Assembly (NCBI GenBank): GCA_018056165.1
Contig: JAGPGD010000015.1
Location: 1-39,527 of the forward strand
DNA from: Paludibacteraceae bacterium
GTDB taxonomy: Bacteria; Bacteroidota; Bacteroidia; Bacteroidales; Paludibacteraceae
Direction of reading: 5' to 3'
DNA: 39,527 bases
Shown here piece after piece: positions 8,943 through 16,727 of this stretch. The notes under the pieces were generated by a model. The model did not search any database. It was given only the letters and a program-made list of their open reading frames with translations, and was not told where the DNA came from. The position numbers and the translations under genes are program-made. Positions within the stretch are counted from its first letter, which is position 1. The number at the start of each line of letters is the position of its first letter.

Positions 8943-10247
8943 TCAACTGTTTTCAAAATTGGAAGGCAAAGATTTATTTCCGGTTTTTGCTCCTAATTCT
9001 TTAATTTTTTCAGCAGTACGAATAATATTTCCTGAACCATCTCGTAATTTTCTCATAGCACTATCATAGGCATCAGCAGTACGGTCAATATTAGTTTTAA
9101 TTTTCAACATATCTTCTGTAAACCCTACAAATTTATCATAAAGGGCTCCACTTAGCCGGGCAATTTCTTGAGCGTTTTTAGTTTGATTTTCCTGTTTCCA
9201 AATAGAAGCAATAGTACGTAAAGTAGCAAGCAAAGTAGTAGGGCTAACAATTACAATTTTCCTGTCCCAAGCATACGAAAATAGTTCATTATCATTCTGG
9301 ACTGCCAAAGCAAACGAAGCTTCAATGGGTAAAAACATTAAAACAAAATCGGGAGTATTCAAATCTTGAGCATTTTGATAATTCTTTTCACTTAACAATT
9401 TTACCTGATTACGTAATGAATTGATATGCTCCCGTAAATAAACTGATCGTTTTTCATCAGTGTCCGCAGAAACGTATCTTTCATAAGCCACCAAAGAGAC
9501 TTTGGAATCTATTATAATATGCTTATTGTCAGGCAAATGAACAATAACATCAGGACGCAATATAGAGGCATCAGCACCTTCAACAACTTCTTCTCTTTCA
9601 TATTCTTGTCCTTTGGTTAAACCAGAACGTTCCAATACTCGTTCTAAGATTATTTCGCCCCAATTTCCTTGCTTTTTAACATCACCTTTCAGGGCTTTTG
9701 TCAGATTATTAGCTTCTTCGCTAACTCGTGTATTCAATTCGGCAAGTTTTCGGACTTCCTCACGTAAACTTATTTTATCGCGTAATTCTTTATCATAAGT
9801 TTCTTCTACTTTCTTTTCAAAAAGTTGAATTTTCTCTTTTAAAGGAGTTAATACTTCATTCAAATTTTTATAATTTGAATCCGCAAATTCCTCAGCACGT
9901 TCTTTTAATATTTTGTTGGCAATGTTTTCAAATTCAGTAGTCAACCGTTTTTGAAGTTCTTCCAATTCTTTTTTCTGATTTTCTAATTTTTCCTGTAAAT
10001 GTTGTAGATCATTATTTAAAACAGCAATTTCAGCTTTTTGATTATTTGAAATTTCCAATAATTCATTTTTTTCTATTTCCAAGTGTTCACACTCCTCTGT
10101 TTTTAAACGGGAAGTTTCTTGGGCTATTTTATATTCTGTTTCAATATCTTTCTGTTGAGAATGTAATTTGGTAATTTTTCGTTCCGAAAATATAAATGCT
10201 AAAAAAAAGCCCACTATAAAAGCTAAAATGATAAAAAGTGCTTCCAT
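8943..10247 (-). CDS. rmuC: DNA recombination protein RmuC
   Basis: The protein has 434 residues. An N-terminal membrane anchor (residues 4-20) is followed by a long coiled coil (about 25-125, rich in Glu, Lys, Leu and Gln). The RmuC nuclease-like domain follows (about 185-400) with KGDVKKQGNWGEIILERVLE, LRPDVIVHLPDNKHIIIDSK and FLPIEASFALA. The PDVIV...IDSKV block resembles a restriction-endonuclease-fold active site (Asp, Asp-x-Lys). RmuC limits inversions at short inverted repeats in E. coli. It is the first gene of a two-gene unit with the DUF3078 protein. Confidence 0.93.
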   Translation of the reverse strand: MEALFIILAFIVGFFLAFIFSERKITKLHSQQKDIETEYKIAQETSRLKTEECEHLEIEKNELLEISNNQKAEIAVLNNDLQHLQEKLENQKKELEELQKRLTTEFENIANKILKERAEEFADSNYKNLNEVLTPLKEKIQLFEKKVEETYDKELRDKISLREEVRKLAELNTRVSEEANNLTKALKGDVKKQGNWGEIILERVLERSGLTKGQEYEREEVVEGADASILRPDVIVHLPDNKHIIIDSKVSLVAYERYVSADTDEKRSVYLREHINSLRNQVKLLSEKNYQNAQDLNTPDFVLMFLPIEASFALAVQNDNELFSYAWDRKIVIVSPTTLLATLRTIASIWKQENQTKNAQEIARLSGALYDKFVGFTEDMLKIKTNIDRTADAYDSAMRKLRDGSGNIIRTAEKIKELGAKTGNKSLPSNFENS

Positions 10248-10313
10248 AATTCTTAATTATTTATTCCTCACTTAAAATAAAAAGTAGCTGCTCAAAATTG
10301 AGCTATTTATTTA

Positions 10314-10321
10314 CAAAGTTA
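10314..10321 (-). promoter_or_regulatory. candidate -7 box TAACTTTG upstream of rmuC
   Basis: Read on the minus strand, 10321-10314 is TAACTTTG, a full match to TAnnTTTG, 67 bases before the rmuC ATG. A minus-strand TTTG lies further upstream at 10350-10347, a little farther than usual. Confidence 0.45.
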
Positions 10322-10457
10322 ACCAATTATTTTATAAAATTTTTACCAAACAAGTAATTAGAAGTTTTTTACTTTCAATAAATTTTTCTTTTGTTTAAAA
10401 AGAAAATTAATCTTATTTTAAAATAGTCGGAATTTTTTTTGATTCACTAAGTTTTTT

Positions 10458-10465
10458 TACTTTTG
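10458..10465 (+). promoter_or_regulatory. candidate -7 box TACTTTTG upstream of yraN
   Basis: TACTTTTG matches TAnnTTTG, with TTTG at 10438-10441 upstream (16-base gap, slightly short). It lies 56 bases before the yraN ATG. Together with the box at 10314 it makes the rmuC/yraN spacer a divergent promoter region. Confidence 0.45.
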
Positions 10466-10521
10466 AAAAGTCAATAAGGTTTTTCAAAGAGTAAATACTT
10501 TCAATAAATTTTACAGTTTTT

Positions 10522-10887
10522 ATGTCATTTCATAATGAAGTTGGAGCAACTGGCGAAAAACATGCTCAGGAATATTTAATTTCAAGAGGATATAAAATTC
10601 GACATACGAATTGGCACGTTCAAAAATATGAATTGGATATTGTGGCAGAAAAAGATGGTTTATTGGTAATAGTAGAAGTAAAAACTCGTTCAACTGAAAA
10701 TTTCGAACATCCCCAGGAAGCCATTACAAAGAAAAAAATACGAAATATAATAAATGCCACTCAAGAATATATTTTAAAATTCGATTGGAAAGGCGAAACT
10801 CGCTTTGATGTCATTTCTGTAATTCCACAAAAAAATGGATTTCGTATTGAGCATATTGAAGATGCTTTTCTTTCTCCTATTAGCTAA
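10522..10887 (+). CDS. YraN family (UPF0102) nuclease-fold protein
   Basis: The protein has 121 residues, the usual family length. It shows the UPF0102 order: GATGEKHAQEYLISRGY, then the charged triad YELDIVAEKDG and IVEVKTRS. The Glu/Asp plus E-x-K pattern is that of the PD-(D/E)xK nuclease fold, related to Holliday-junction resolvases. No biochemical role is settled. Its TAA (10885-10887) overlaps the stop of mntP on the other strand by two bases. Confidence 0.88.
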   Translation: MSFHNEVGATGEKHAQEYLISRGYKIRHTNWHVQKYELDIVAEKDGLLVIVEVKTRSTENFEHPQEAITKKKIRNIINATQEYILKFDWKGETRFDVISVIPQKNGFRIEHIEDAFLSPIS

Positions 10888-11456
10888 GCCAAAACAGTAT
10901 GTTGTAAAAGTATTTTGAAACCGATTCCAATCAAAATAATTCCACCAAGAATTTCTACATTTACATGAAAACGTTTCCCAAAACGTACTCCAATATACAT
11001 GCCTAATATACTCATTAAGAAACTAATGGTTCCAATAATTGTAATTGCTTTCCAAACCATCAATGGATAGGGGACAAAAATAATTCCAGTAGCCAATGCA
11101 TCAATGCTGGTAGCCAATGATAAGGTTAAAAGTTTCATCCAGTGAAAAGGATGAGCTTCTCCTTCATCTTTTTCTGAAGAGTGCTTTTTTATTCCTTCCA
11201 ACAACATTTTTCCTCCTATTAATGCCAGCAACACAAAAGCTAACCAATGATCACTATCTTTAATGACTGTAATAAACTTCAATCCAGCAAAATAACCAAT
11301 TAAAGGCATCGCTGCTTGAAAAAAACCAAACAAGAAAGCCATTAATAAAGTGGATGAAAAATAAAATTTTTTTACTGCAATTCCTTTACTGATAGAAACT
11401 GCAAAACAATCCATTGCTAACCCAAAAGCAATTAGAATAATAGAAACAATATCCAT
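10884..11456 (-). CDS. mntP: manganese efflux pump MntP family
   Basis: The protein has 190 residues with six membrane helices in two repeats. The N-terminal block is IALGLAMDCFAVSISKGI-like (AFGLAMDCFAVSISKG here) and the second-half block is TLSLATSIDALATGIIF. Both carry the paired small-residue/Asp motif (MDCFAVS and SIDALATG) that defines MntP/YtaF and is required for Mn2+ export. A hairpin sits directly upstream (11469-11507), leaving 12 bases before the ATG. I see no room for a yybP-ykoY manganese riboswitch in the 65-base spacer. Confidence 0.88.
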   Translation of the reverse strand: MDIVSIILIAFGLAMDCFAVSISKGIAVKKFYFSSTLLMAFLFGFFQAAMPLIGYFAGLKFITVIKDSDHWLAFVLLALIGGKMLLEGIKKHSSEKDEGEAHPFHWMKLLTLSLATSIDALATGIIFVPYPLMVWKAITIIGTISFLMSILGMYIGVRFGKRFHVNVEILGGIILIGIGFKILLQHTVLA

Positions 11457-11468
11457 AATCTAAATTAA

Positions 11469-11507
11469 AAAAGGTAAGAAGTGAGTATTCTTTTCTTCTT
11501 ACCTTTT
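11469..11507 (-). terminator. intrinsic terminator of tkt (or attenuator before mntP)
   Basis: A perfect 13-bp stem is formed by 11469-11481 (AAAAGGTAAGAAG) and 11495-11507, with a 13-base loop. On the minus strand it follows the tkt stop (11522) and is trailed by a T-rich run. It ends 12 bases before the mntP ATG, so read-through at this point would set mntP expression. Confidence 0.75.
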
Positions 11508-11521
11508 ATTGAAAAAATTAA

Positions 11522-13546
11522 TTATAGCATTTTTTTGATTTGTTCGTAAATGTTTTGAGGGGTAAAACCAAGTTTTTCGTCCAATACTTTATATGGAGCT
11601 GAAAAACCAAAACTTTCCATTCCAAAAATTTTTCCATTATTTCCTACCAAACCTTGAAGTGTTACTGGGAGTCCTGCTGTAAGACCAAAAATTTTACTAT
11701 TGGGTGGTAAAACTCTTTCCTGATAGGTAATTGGTTGTAAGCGGAACAAACCTTCAGAAGGTACGGACACTAAACGTACTTTAATACCATCCTTCCGAAG
11801 TAATACTGCTGCTTCAGCTAAGGTAGAAACTTCAGAACCTGAAGCTACAAGAATAATCTCTGGATTCCCATCACATTGAACTACATAAGCTCCCCTGCTT
11901 GCTTGTTCAGCTTCTTTTCTGCGATTTTCAATAGCTGGAAGGCTCACAATATCTTGGCGTGAAAAGATTAAAGCAGTTGGACATTTGGTATTTTCCAAAG
12001 CCAATTTCCATACTACTGTCGTTTCCTCTGCATCGGCAGGGCGAAGCACCAACATCGAATTATTTCCACTGTGATTTTTCAATTTTTCCATCAAGCGAAT
12101 TTGTGCTTCCTGTTCCACAGGTTGATGCGTAGGACCATCTTCTCCAACACGAAATGCATCGTGTGTCCAGATAAATTTAACAGGTTGTTCCATCAAAGCA
12201 GCCATACGTACTACTGGTTTCATATAATCGGAAAAGACAAAGAAAGTTCCACAAGCTGGAATGACGCCTCCATGTAAACTCATTCCAACACAAAGAGCAG
12301 CCATGGTGAGTTCAGAAACACCTACCTGTAAAAACGCACCTGAAAAATCATTTTTTGCAAAAGCTTTGGTTTGCTTCAAGAATCCATCAGTTTTATCAGA
12401 ATTGGACAAATCAGCACTTGCTACAATCATATTTTCAACCTGTTTTGCCAATTCAGCTAATACCACTGAAGAAGCAGCACGAGTAGATTTGTTAGGGGTT
12501 TGAACAATAGCATCCCACTTTACAGGTGGAATTTCACTGGAGAAGAAAAATTTTAACTTTTCAGCCAATTGAGGATTTTCTTTTGCCCAAGAATTTTTAA
12601 TGGCTTGTTTTTTTGAAACAATTTCTTTTAATTCTTCTGCACGTTTAGCATATAAAGTTTTTGTTTCTTCAAAAATAACAAAAGGATTAGCAGGATCTCC
12701 TCCGAGATGTTTTATTGTTTCTTCGAAAGAACCCCCTGCTTCACTGATAGGCATACCGTGAGTAGATACTTGATTTTCAAAACTTGAACCATCTGCCTTT
12801 TTTATTCCTTTTCCCATAATAGTTTTTCCGATAATTAACGTAGGTCGTTCCTTCTCGGCTTTGGCTTCTGTCAAAGCTTTTCGAATTTGTGCTGCATCAT
12901 TGCCATCGATAGTGATCACCTTCCAGCCCCAAGCTTCATATTTTTGAGCAGTATTTTCACTCGTAACCACTTTGGTTTCGGTAGAAAGTTGAATATTATT
13001 TGAATCATAGAACATAATCAAATTATCCAATCCTAAATGACCAGCAATACGTCCAGCACCCTGTGAAATTTCTTCCTCAATGCCTCCATCAGATATAAAC
13101 GTATAAATGGTATGATCCATTACTTCACCAAAACGAGCTTTTAAAAATTTTGCTGCTATGGCTGCTCCTACAGCATATGTATGTCCTTGCCCAAGCGGAC
13201 CAGAAGTATTTTCAATTCCTCTTTTTATATCCAGTTCAGGGTGTCCCGGGGTAGGACTTCCCCATTGTCTGAATTGTTTTAATTCGTCTAATGTAAATTT
13301 TCCAGAAAAAGCAAGTACTGCATATAACATCGTTGACATGTGCCCTGGATCAAGAAAAAAACGATCGCGTCCTTCCCAAAAAGGATTTTCTGGATCATAT
13401 TCAAGAAATTCAGAATAAAGCACATTCATAAAATCGGCACCTCCCATGGCGCCTCCAGGATGTCCTGATTTTGCTTTTTCTACCATTGCTGCTGCCAAAA
13501 TACGAATGTTGTCAGCCGCCCGATTTAAAGTTTCAATTGAATTCAT
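11522..13546 (-). CDS. tkt: transketolase
   Basis: The protein has 674 residues, full length, with three thiamine-diphosphate enzyme domains. The N-terminal PP domain has KSGHPGGAMGGADF, DPGHMSTMLYA and the cofactor motif region SDGGIEEEISQGAGRIAGHLGLDN with NN about 30 residues later. The pyrimidine-binding domain has VGVSELTMAALCVGMS (the conserved Glu) and THDAFRVGEDGPTHQPVEQ. The C-terminal domain has LVASGSEVSTL. It moves two-carbon units between pentose phosphates in the cytoplasm. It starts 48 bases after the DUF6048 stop on the same strand and ends at the hairpin at 11469. It would process pentose phosphate made by Gnd, encoded 2-3 kb away. Confidence 0.96.
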   Translation of the reverse strand: MNSIETLNRAADNIRILAAAMVEKAKSGHPGGAMGGADFMNVLYSEFLEYDPENPFWEGRDRFFLDPGHMSTMLYAVLAFSGKFTLDELKQFRQWGSPTPGHPELDIKRGIENTSGPLGQGHTYAVGAAIAAKFLKARFGEVMDHTIYTFISDGGIEEEISQGAGRIAGHLGLDNLIMFYDSNNIQLSTETKVVTSENTAQKYEAWGWKVITIDGNDAAQIRKALTEAKAEKERPTLIIGKTIMGKGIKKADGSSFENQVSTHGMPISEAGGSFEETIKHLGGDPANPFVIFEETKTLYAKRAEELKEIVSKKQAIKNSWAKENPQLAEKLKFFFSSEIPPVKWDAIVQTPNKSTRAASSVVLAELAKQVENMIVASADLSNSDKTDGFLKQTKAFAKNDFSGAFLQVGVSELTMAALCVGMSLHGGVIPACGTFFVFSDYMKPVVRMAALMEQPVKFIWTHDAFRVGEDGPTHQPVEQEAQIRLMEKLKNHSGNNSMLVLRPADAEETTVVWKLALENTKCPTALIFSRQDIVSLPAIENRRKEAEQASRGAYVVQCDGNPEIILVASGSEVSTLAEAAVLLRKDGIKVRLVSVPSEGLFRLQPITYQERVLPPNSKIFGLTAGLPVTLQGLVGNNGKIFGMESFGFSAPYKVLDEKLGFTPQNIYEQIKKML

Positions 13547-13594
13547 AAAAATATAGTTTTGTTGTTTTTATTCAATATATTCATTTTTAAGTTA

Positions 13595-14278
13595 TTAGAA
13601 ATGATACCCAACAGTATAGTTAAATCCAACATTAGAAGTATTGTTTTTACCAAAACCTGGAATATACCATGGAGAAACTTCTGTTGAAGTATTTTGTTTG
13701 AACAAGTTTTTGCTTCGAATGTTCCACCCTAAATATACGTTTTTAAATACTTCCACTTGAATTCCAAAAACAATTTCATACCAGACTTTAGAAGCTGATT
13801 GACGCTCATAATTTAATGTACTTTCTCCACCCCAATAATCGTCTGTAATAGTAATATTGGTCACATCATACTTAAAATTTGACCATCCAACTCGAATTCC
13901 ACCTAACAATTTGTTATTACTTGGTTCAGCTTCTTTTTTTTGTCTTAATAAATTAAAATCTATACCTGCACGTTGATAAATTCCATTAGCTTTGTAATAA
14001 ATCTCTTGTGAAGAAGTTTTATTAATTCCATCAATGCCTATTTCATAAACGGGTAAAAAAATATCCTTTAAATTTATTTGTACATTTCCTACCGCTGAGA
14101 AATTTTGTGAACTGGATAAAGAGGATTGAATAGGAGAAACAACATCAAAATTCAACATAATTCCATTCCACCACTTAATTTTAGGTAAATTTTCTTTTTT
14201 ATTTTGAGAAAAAACATTCATATAACTAAAAAAGAAAATCAAAAAACTAATAATGAAATATTTGCAAATTTTCAACAT
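13595..14278 (-). CDS. DUF6048 family outer-membrane protein
   Basis: The protein has 227 residues from ATG 14278; a TTG one codon earlier is ignored. A signal peptide is present (FIISFLIFFFSYMNVFSQ). The mature part has strand-like alternation with VQINLKDIFLPVYEIGIDG, GGIRVGWSNFKYDV and YEIVFGIQVEVFKNVYLGWNIR, ending NVGFNYTVGYHF, a barrel-type end with terminal Phe. I recognise it as the Bacteroidales family DUF6048, which accompanies DUF6452. It overlaps the end of that gene by 32 bases, so the pair is translationally linked. Function unknown; an outer-membrane barrel is inferred. Confidence 0.72.
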   Translation of the reverse strand: MLKICKYFIISFLIFFFSYMNVFSQNKKENLPKIKWWNGIMLNFDVVSPIQSSLSSSQNFSAVGNVQINLKDIFLPVYEIGIDGINKTSSQEIYYKANGIYQRAGIDFNLLRQKKEAEPSNNKLLGGIRVGWSNFKYDVTNITITDDYWGGESTLNYERQSASKVWYEIVFGIQVEVFKNVYLGWNIRSKNLFKQNTSTEVSPWYIPGFGKNNTSNVGFNYTVGYHF

Positions 14279-14771
14279 CAAGAGTTGTTATGTCTGATTC
14301 AACAATTGTCAGGGAATCAATAAAGTGTGAAGTAGCATAAACAGTGTCAATAATGTGAGTGATAATACTTCCACATTCAAATGAGAGGTACTGTAAATGA
14401 TTGGTATAATGTATTGTTATGGTATCTAACTCATCATTCAAAATTAATAGAAACTTTGATTCCTTTGAAAATTTATTTAAGGGCAATTTAATTGATGAAA
14501 TATTTTTTGAATTGTTATATAAAACCGAGTCAATTAATTGTCCTAAAGAATCGATGCCAACGATTGTCAAGCTATCCACAGATAAGGAAGAATTGACATA
14601 TTTTTGTGTATTGCTATTAAAATTACGAGTATAAAAACTCATTTTTAATTTAACATTCTTTTCTTCCCTGCAAAATTCATCAGTGGTGGAACAAGAATTT
14701 CCGATGCTCCATAAAATTAACATCCAGCAAATACGTAAACTATATTTTTGGAGATAACTCATTTTATTCAT
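14247..14771 (-). CDS. DUF6452 family lipoprotein
   Basis: The protein has 174 residues from ATG 14771; ATG 14762 (MSYLQKYSL) is an equally possible start. The N-terminus is hydrophobic (ICWMLILWSIGNSC), followed by STTDEFCREE. The Cys in GNSC is a plausible lipid-anchor site and the C-x(7)-CR-E pattern (CSTTDEFCREE) fits DUF6452. The rest is a beta-rich domain with repeated VDSLTIVGID and IDSLTIVES segments. DUF6452 and DUF6048 form a recurrent pair of unknown function at the cell surface of Bacteroidales. A promoter box lies 12 bases upstream of the first ATG. Confidence 0.65.
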   Translation of the reverse strand: MNKMSYLQKYSLRICWMLILWSIGNSCSTTDEFCREEKNVKLKMSFYTRNFNSNTQKYVNSSLSVDSLTIVGIDSLGQLIDSVLYNNSKNISSIKLPLNKFSKESKFLLILNDELDTITIHYTNHLQYLSFECGSIITHIIDTVYATSHFIDSLTIVESDITTLDVENLQIFHY

Positions 14772-14783
14772 TAATTTTCGATA

Positions 14784-14791
14784 CAAATATA
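14784..14791 (-). promoter_or_regulatory. -7 box TATATTTG for the DUF6452-DUF6048-tkt unit
   Basis: The minus strand reads TATATTTG, a full TAnnTTTG match, with a TTTTCG about 20 bases further upstream as a weak -33. The start point would fall within about ten bases of ATG 14771, giving a very short leader. Confidence 0.5.
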
Positions 14792-15377
14792 CATATTCAC
14801 TGGCAAATTAACGAAAACCTTTCTTTATTTTGTATTTTGCTTTGATAGTCAATTACACCAACTTGTTTTCAAAAAAGAAAAATGATTTTCATAAATCTTT
14901 TAAAAAATTGTTTTTTAGAGAATGATTTTGCTGAAAATGGTAAAAGAAAAGTAATTAATCTTGTCTAAGCTGAAAAACGGACGAAGTTCAAGGTATGTAG
15001 TGCGAAAAAACGAAAATTTTTTATGGAGGCGGATACTTAATACCTTTGTTGATTAACATTAAAAATTTTTTCTGACATAAATTTGTAATTTGTGCCATTA
15101 TTTTTTACCTTCCGTATCCGCAGATTACAAATCTACGTAAAACTTAGCAAGTGAAGAATCAGCGCAAGCTCACTATTAAAACAAAATACAATCGTATATT
15201 ATTTGATGTCAAAGGTCGTTGTTTCCTTTATTTAATTTTGATTCTGGTTGCAAGTTGGTATACCTATTTTCTAATAATCGTTAGTGTAAATTTTACCTAA
15301 TGACAAATTTGGATTTATTAAGTGCTTTCAAGTAATAAATGTCAGAATTAATTATTCCAAAACTTGAGAGTTAAAAT
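14792..15377. other. gene-free spacer with a dispersed repeat
   Basis: About 590 bases without a credible ORF. It is AT-rich except for the repeat at 15040-15133. A second weaker stretch (15130-15180, AGCAAGTGAAG...GCGCAAGCTCAC) may be the eroded remainder of the same element. No RNA gene is recognised. Confidence 0.6.
15040..15133 (+). repeat. dispersed intergenic repeat, copy 1
   Basis: This segment is homologous to the reverse complement of 35337-35433. Shared blocks in the same order are GATTAAC, AAAATTTTTTCTG, GACATAAATTTG, AATTTGTG, CCTTC, GTA and TTACAAATC. The copies have diverged by substitutions and small indels. Confidence 0.7.
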
Positions 15378-16664
15378 TCAAAATTCGAATCGATCTTTAT
15401 GAGCCCATAATCCCAGGGCTGGGTTAGAAATAAAATAAATTTTTTCGCCATTGGGTAGGGTGTTATATCCGTCTTTTAGCTCATTGAAATAAAGGTTTTT
15501 CATCATTTCATCAATATCTGCCCATTGAAAACCGACGCTTTCAATTTCCTCTTTTGACAGATTTTCGGGGTTCTTTCCGGGACAGTAGGTAATAGTAAAC
15601 CGCCCTTCTGACGAGCCATGAATCAAATGAGCTGCAGCACTTAAATTATTCCGTAATTCTTCGTTTTCAGCTATGGCTTTCAAGGTAGCGGAAGTTCCAT
15701 GATAGCCATATTTTCTGATAAGGCGGTCAATCTCTTTGTCCTCTCCAAATTCTTTTAAGGCGGGTGCCAAAACAATAAGTTCCCCACCATCGGCAATAGC
15801 CATGCGGGTGCGATAGATAGATTTATTTCCCAGCCACGTGCTTTTAAATTCGGTAGGGTCGAGCCAAACAAGGATTTTTTTCAGGGGTTCTTCGACCATT
15901 TCGAAATTCACTTCAAGAGACAACTTTGCTGCTTCATCGAATACATCCACATCGTCACCTACAAAAAGTCCGTAAGTCTGCTGCTTGCCTTCCTTGTTTA
16001 TGCCAACAACTGTCAGTATATAAACAATAGGCAGCTGATTGGCAAAATTTTTTGAGGCATAGTTAAACAGTTTCCTTACCGGGGTATCTGTGCGCCCCAT
16101 CATGCGTTCCATCCCATAAACGGCACCGACAAAATGGCTTTTGTTAATTCCTTCGATACCACCTGTGCCTACAAAAATGTTCTTGTTGTAATTGGCCATA
16201 CCGACCACTTCGTGTGGAACCACCTGACCTATGGAAAGAATCAGGTCAAAATTACCTTCCACCAGCAATTTATTTACCTGTGCCGGCCAAGAAAAATCTA
16301 CCTTCCCTTCGGAAACTTCTTTTACATATTCTGCTGGGACCTCTCCCAATGTGATTACATCGTGACGCCAATCGTGAACACGAAACAAATTTCGTGGTGT
16401 TTTTCCAAACATGTGCGAAATTTGTTCATCTGTCATAGGAGTGTGTGTGCCTAATGCCGGGAGTATATCGGTAAGTGTGTTGCCGTAATATTCCCAAACC
16501 ATTTCGGTGAGTTCTCCCGCCCGACTTGGCAAACGTGTATAATCGGGAGGAATGGCAAGAATTTTATGCTTTCTGCCTAATTTGTCTAATGCTGCAATGA
16601 GGCTTTTTTTCAAGTCCTCGTGTGAGAGATTGTGTTGAGAAGAGCCGTTTTGGTAGTAAATCAT
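15378..16664 (-). CDS. LarA-family nickel-pincer racemase/epimerase, probable gluconate/mannonate (GntE-like) type
   Basis: The protein has 428 residues from ATG 16664, which is preceded by GAGGAA at good spacing; an upstream GTG at 16688 is rejected. LarA hallmarks are PPDYTR (Asp41, Arg44), GTHTPM (His74), PHEVVGMANYNK (His151, Lys161) and NKSHF (His177). The His-10-Lys-16-His spacing equals that of L. plantarum lactate racemase (His174, Lys184, His200), where Lys carries the nickel-pincer nucleotide. The family includes malate racemase and D-gluconate 2-epimerase (GntE). Being last in an operon with gnd, a kinase and an SDR points to aldonate epimerisation (gluconate/mannonate) rather than lactate. 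No larB, larC or larE is in the window. Confidence 0.8.
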   Translation of the reverse strand: MIYYQNGSSQHNLSHEDLKKSLIAALDKLGRKHKILAIPPDYTRLPSRAGELTEMVWEYYGNTLTDILPALGTHTPMTDEQISHMFGKTPRNLFRVHDWRHDVITLGEVPAEYVKEVSEGKVDFSWPAQVNKLLVEGNFDLILSIGQVVPHEVVGMANYNKNIFVGTGGIEGINKSHFVGAVYGMERMMGRTDTPVRKLFNYASKNFANQLPIVYILTVVGINKEGKQQTYGLFVGDDVDVFDEAAKLSLEVNFEMVEEPLKKILVWLDPTEFKSTWLGNKSIYRTRMAIADGGELIVLAPALKEFGEDKEIDRLIRKYGYHGTSATLKAIAENEELRNNLSAAAHLIHGSSEGRFTITYCPGKNPENLSKEEIESVGFQWADIDEMMKNLYFNELKDGYNTLPNGEKIYFISNPALGLWAHKDRFEF

Positions 16665-16682
16665 TGTTCCTCGAAAATACAA

Positions 16683-16715
16683 ACTCACAGCATAACCTTA
16701 CATTATGCTGTGAGT
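16683..16715 (-). terminator. perfect 13-bp hairpin between gnd and larA-like gene
   Basis: ACTCACAGCATAA (16683-16695) pairs with 16703-16715 around a 7-base loop. On the minus strand it follows the gnd stop by 12 bases, is trailed by TTTGTATTTT and precedes the GAGGAA ribosome site of the next gene. It may terminate part of the transcripts, protect the gnd mRNA end, or lower LarA-family output relative to the upstream genes. Confidence 0.65.
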
Positions 16716-16727
16716 ATCTTAAAAAAA

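Noticed and set aside
11457..11521. Manganese (yybP-ykoY) riboswitch upstream of mntP
   Set aside because: The spacer is only 65 bases and is filled by one simple terminator hairpin; the conserved multi-helix core cannot fit.
15378..16664. Calling the LarA-family gene lactate racemase
   Set aside because: The superfamily has several substrates and the operon carries gluconate-type genes and no lactate genes; a specific lactate call is not supported.
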